The translations under genes were made by a program, and so were the position numbers. A stretch of DNA of 64,000 bases from positions 462,943 to 526,942 of the forward strand of contig JAHDVF020001035.1 in assembly GCA_022606425.2 (NCBI GenBank). The letters are read 5' to 3'. A model generated the notes under the pieces. The model made no database searches. It was given only the letters and a program-made list of their open reading frames with translations, and was not told the DNA's origin. This DNA comes from Lepidostoma basale. Lineage: Eukaryota > Arthropoda > Insecta > Trichoptera > Lepidostomatidae. Each line of letters opens with the position of its first letter. Positions within the stretch are counted from its first letter, which is position 1. Shown piece after piece: positions 62,880 to 64,000 of this stretch.

Positions 62880-63425
62880 ATTGGTAAAGCTTTGTGAATA
62901 TGTATTATAATAAACCAATTCAAATATCTCGGAAGCGAAGTAACCAGCTCTAATGACCTCCCCAGAGAAGTAAGGTCACGAAAGATGTCCTATGGAGAAA
63001 CAAGAACTGACAGCACGGTATGAGCACGGTATAAGACCTGCGTGCGACCAATCCTCACATATGGCGTTGAATCGAGGGCAGACACTGTCAAGACAAAGAG
63101 CATGCTCAGGACAACCCGCGAGATGAAAACACTCCGCGCTATAGCTCGCAAAACCCTACGTGATCGAGTTAGGAATACAACAATCCGAGAAATCTGTGAG
63201 GTCGAAGATGTAGTCAGATGGGGACGTCAAAGACGGCGATACTGTCATCAACACGTAGAAAGAATGAGCTCAAATAGGAAACCATACATAGCTCTCCATG
63301 GAACGCCAAACGGACAACGCCGACCAGGAAGACCCCCGAAACGATGGAGAGAAAGCTGGACAGCGTATCAAGAGGACCCGCCTGAAATAACAGACTCCTG
63401 AGTCTATCAAAAGTGAAGAAGAAGA
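62880..63425 (+). mobile_element. LINE C-terminal fragment (LRDR-GRPPKRWRE type)
   Basis: IQISRKRSNQL-type start, KTCVRPILTYGVESRADTVK, TKSMLRT, REMKTLRAIARKTLRDRVRN, TTIREICEVEDVVRWGRQRR, RPGRPPKRWRESWTAYQEDP and stop at 63399-63401, tail GAAGAAGAAG. The frame 63042-63401 is open for 119 codons. Same family as 322-600. Confidence 0.8.
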
Positions 63426-63825
63426 TACATTATATGAGATGGCTGAATTTCCTATCGATCAGATTATATTGTTAACATTGTCTTAAGTACCAGACAAATC
63501 CTATATTTACAGCGAAGGTACGGACGGTAGGTAACTACCTCATATTATCTATGTATTAAATGTACCCAGTTACGTTGATTATGCGGTCTAAGGATTGGGT
63601 TCATTTACATAAACCAGGATAATCGATAGACGCGGGTGGCGGGATCGAAATAATGATTTAATTAATATTACCGATTACATAACTTTACGCAAATATGTTC
63701 TCTAAATACCAAAATAACAATGTTAAATTTAGCATAATATTTTTAACGATGCTTTCTATGAATTAATTACAAATATATGACATTGTTTATAAAGTAAATT
63801 AGAAAATTAATTAAATTCATAAAAA
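63426..63825. other. intergenic stretch, nothing recognised
   Basis: AT-rich; no signal seen. Confidence 0.35.
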
Positions 63826-63827
63826 AA

Positions 63828-63870
63828 TCTACCTAACTAACCATTTCGCCGTCTCGTAGGTAGAAATGGT
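63828..63870 (-). mobile_element. TTAG-family LINE tip
   Basis: CTACCTAACTAACCATTTCG, CCGTCTCGTAGGTAGAAATGG: only the last ~35 bp of the element. Confidence 0.5.
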
Positions 63871-63884
63871 AGTATACTATATTT

Positions 63885-64000
63885 AATATATTATTTTACC
63901 TGTTCTCAATAGATGCCTTAAAAATAAATTTTGTAATGTCTGTTGATGATGAAATAAACTGATTTGATTTGATTTGATTTGATTTGATTTGATTTGATTT
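63885..64000 (+). mobile_element. (GATTT)n-tail LINE 3' UTR, runs off the window
   Basis: TTTTACCTGTTCTCAATAGA, TGCCTTAAAAATAAATTTTG, then ACTGATTTGATTTGATTT repeated to the edge (at least eight units of GATTT). Same UTR as at 45240-45305. Confidence 0.8.

Noticed and set aside
63950..64000. (GATTT)n as a telomeric repeat
   Set aside because: Insect telomeres are usually TTAGG; this run directly follows a LINE 3' UTR that occurs twice more in the window.

Overview
This window looks like insect nuclear DNA. It is AT-rich, has very large introns, and is packed with non-LTR retrotransposon relics, a tRNA-derived SINE, hAT, piggyBac-like and mariner remnants, and many foldback repeats. A lepidopteran source is my guess from the repeat style only. 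Everything was read by eye; no search or folding program was run.

The one host gene I can support is a Dpr-family cell-surface immunoglobulin gene on the + strand, most like dpr12. Three exons join in matching phase: 10683-10817 (first part of Ig domain 2), 33219-33432 (rest of Ig2) and 45394-45533 (C-terminal tail with a hydrophobic GPI-anchor-like segment and the stop). The two introns are about 22.4 kb and 12 kb. The 5' exons (signal peptide, Ig1) lie before the window, so 1-10682 is also intron, and about 45.8-64 kb is downstream intergenic DNA. Just after the second exon, at 33461-33551, lies an indel-free, stop-free diverged copy of the last 91 nt of that exon.

The rest is repeats. The dominant family is an RTE-like LINE whose C-terminal coding region ends in a stop almost directly followed by (TTAG)n-type repeats; more than 20 fragments occur on both strands. 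A roughly 0.5-kb non-autonomous element shares its last ~60 nt and appears six times. Other LINE relics include a family with (GAA)n tails, one with (GAT)n tails, one ending in a C2H2 zinc finger, and one with a (GATTT)n tail that closes the window. DNA elements with clear ends are a hAT at 688-1220 (8-bp target duplication), a hAT at 34316-34600, a TTAA-flanked piggyBac-like element at 22459-23400, and several MITEs. Many insertions are nested.

The most unusual signal is a group of foldback repeats whose arms carry a hammerhead-ribozyme-like core: CTGANGA, one extra base, a stem II hairpin, GAAAC, two bases, then GTC or GTT. The best copy (39383-39423) also has a perfect 5-bp stem I and sits in an element flanked by a perfect 14-bp target duplication. 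Different families deviate at different single core positions. The set resembles Penelope-like-element or retrozyme hammerheads, but the short palindromic architecture with swappable terminal modules is not one I recognise.
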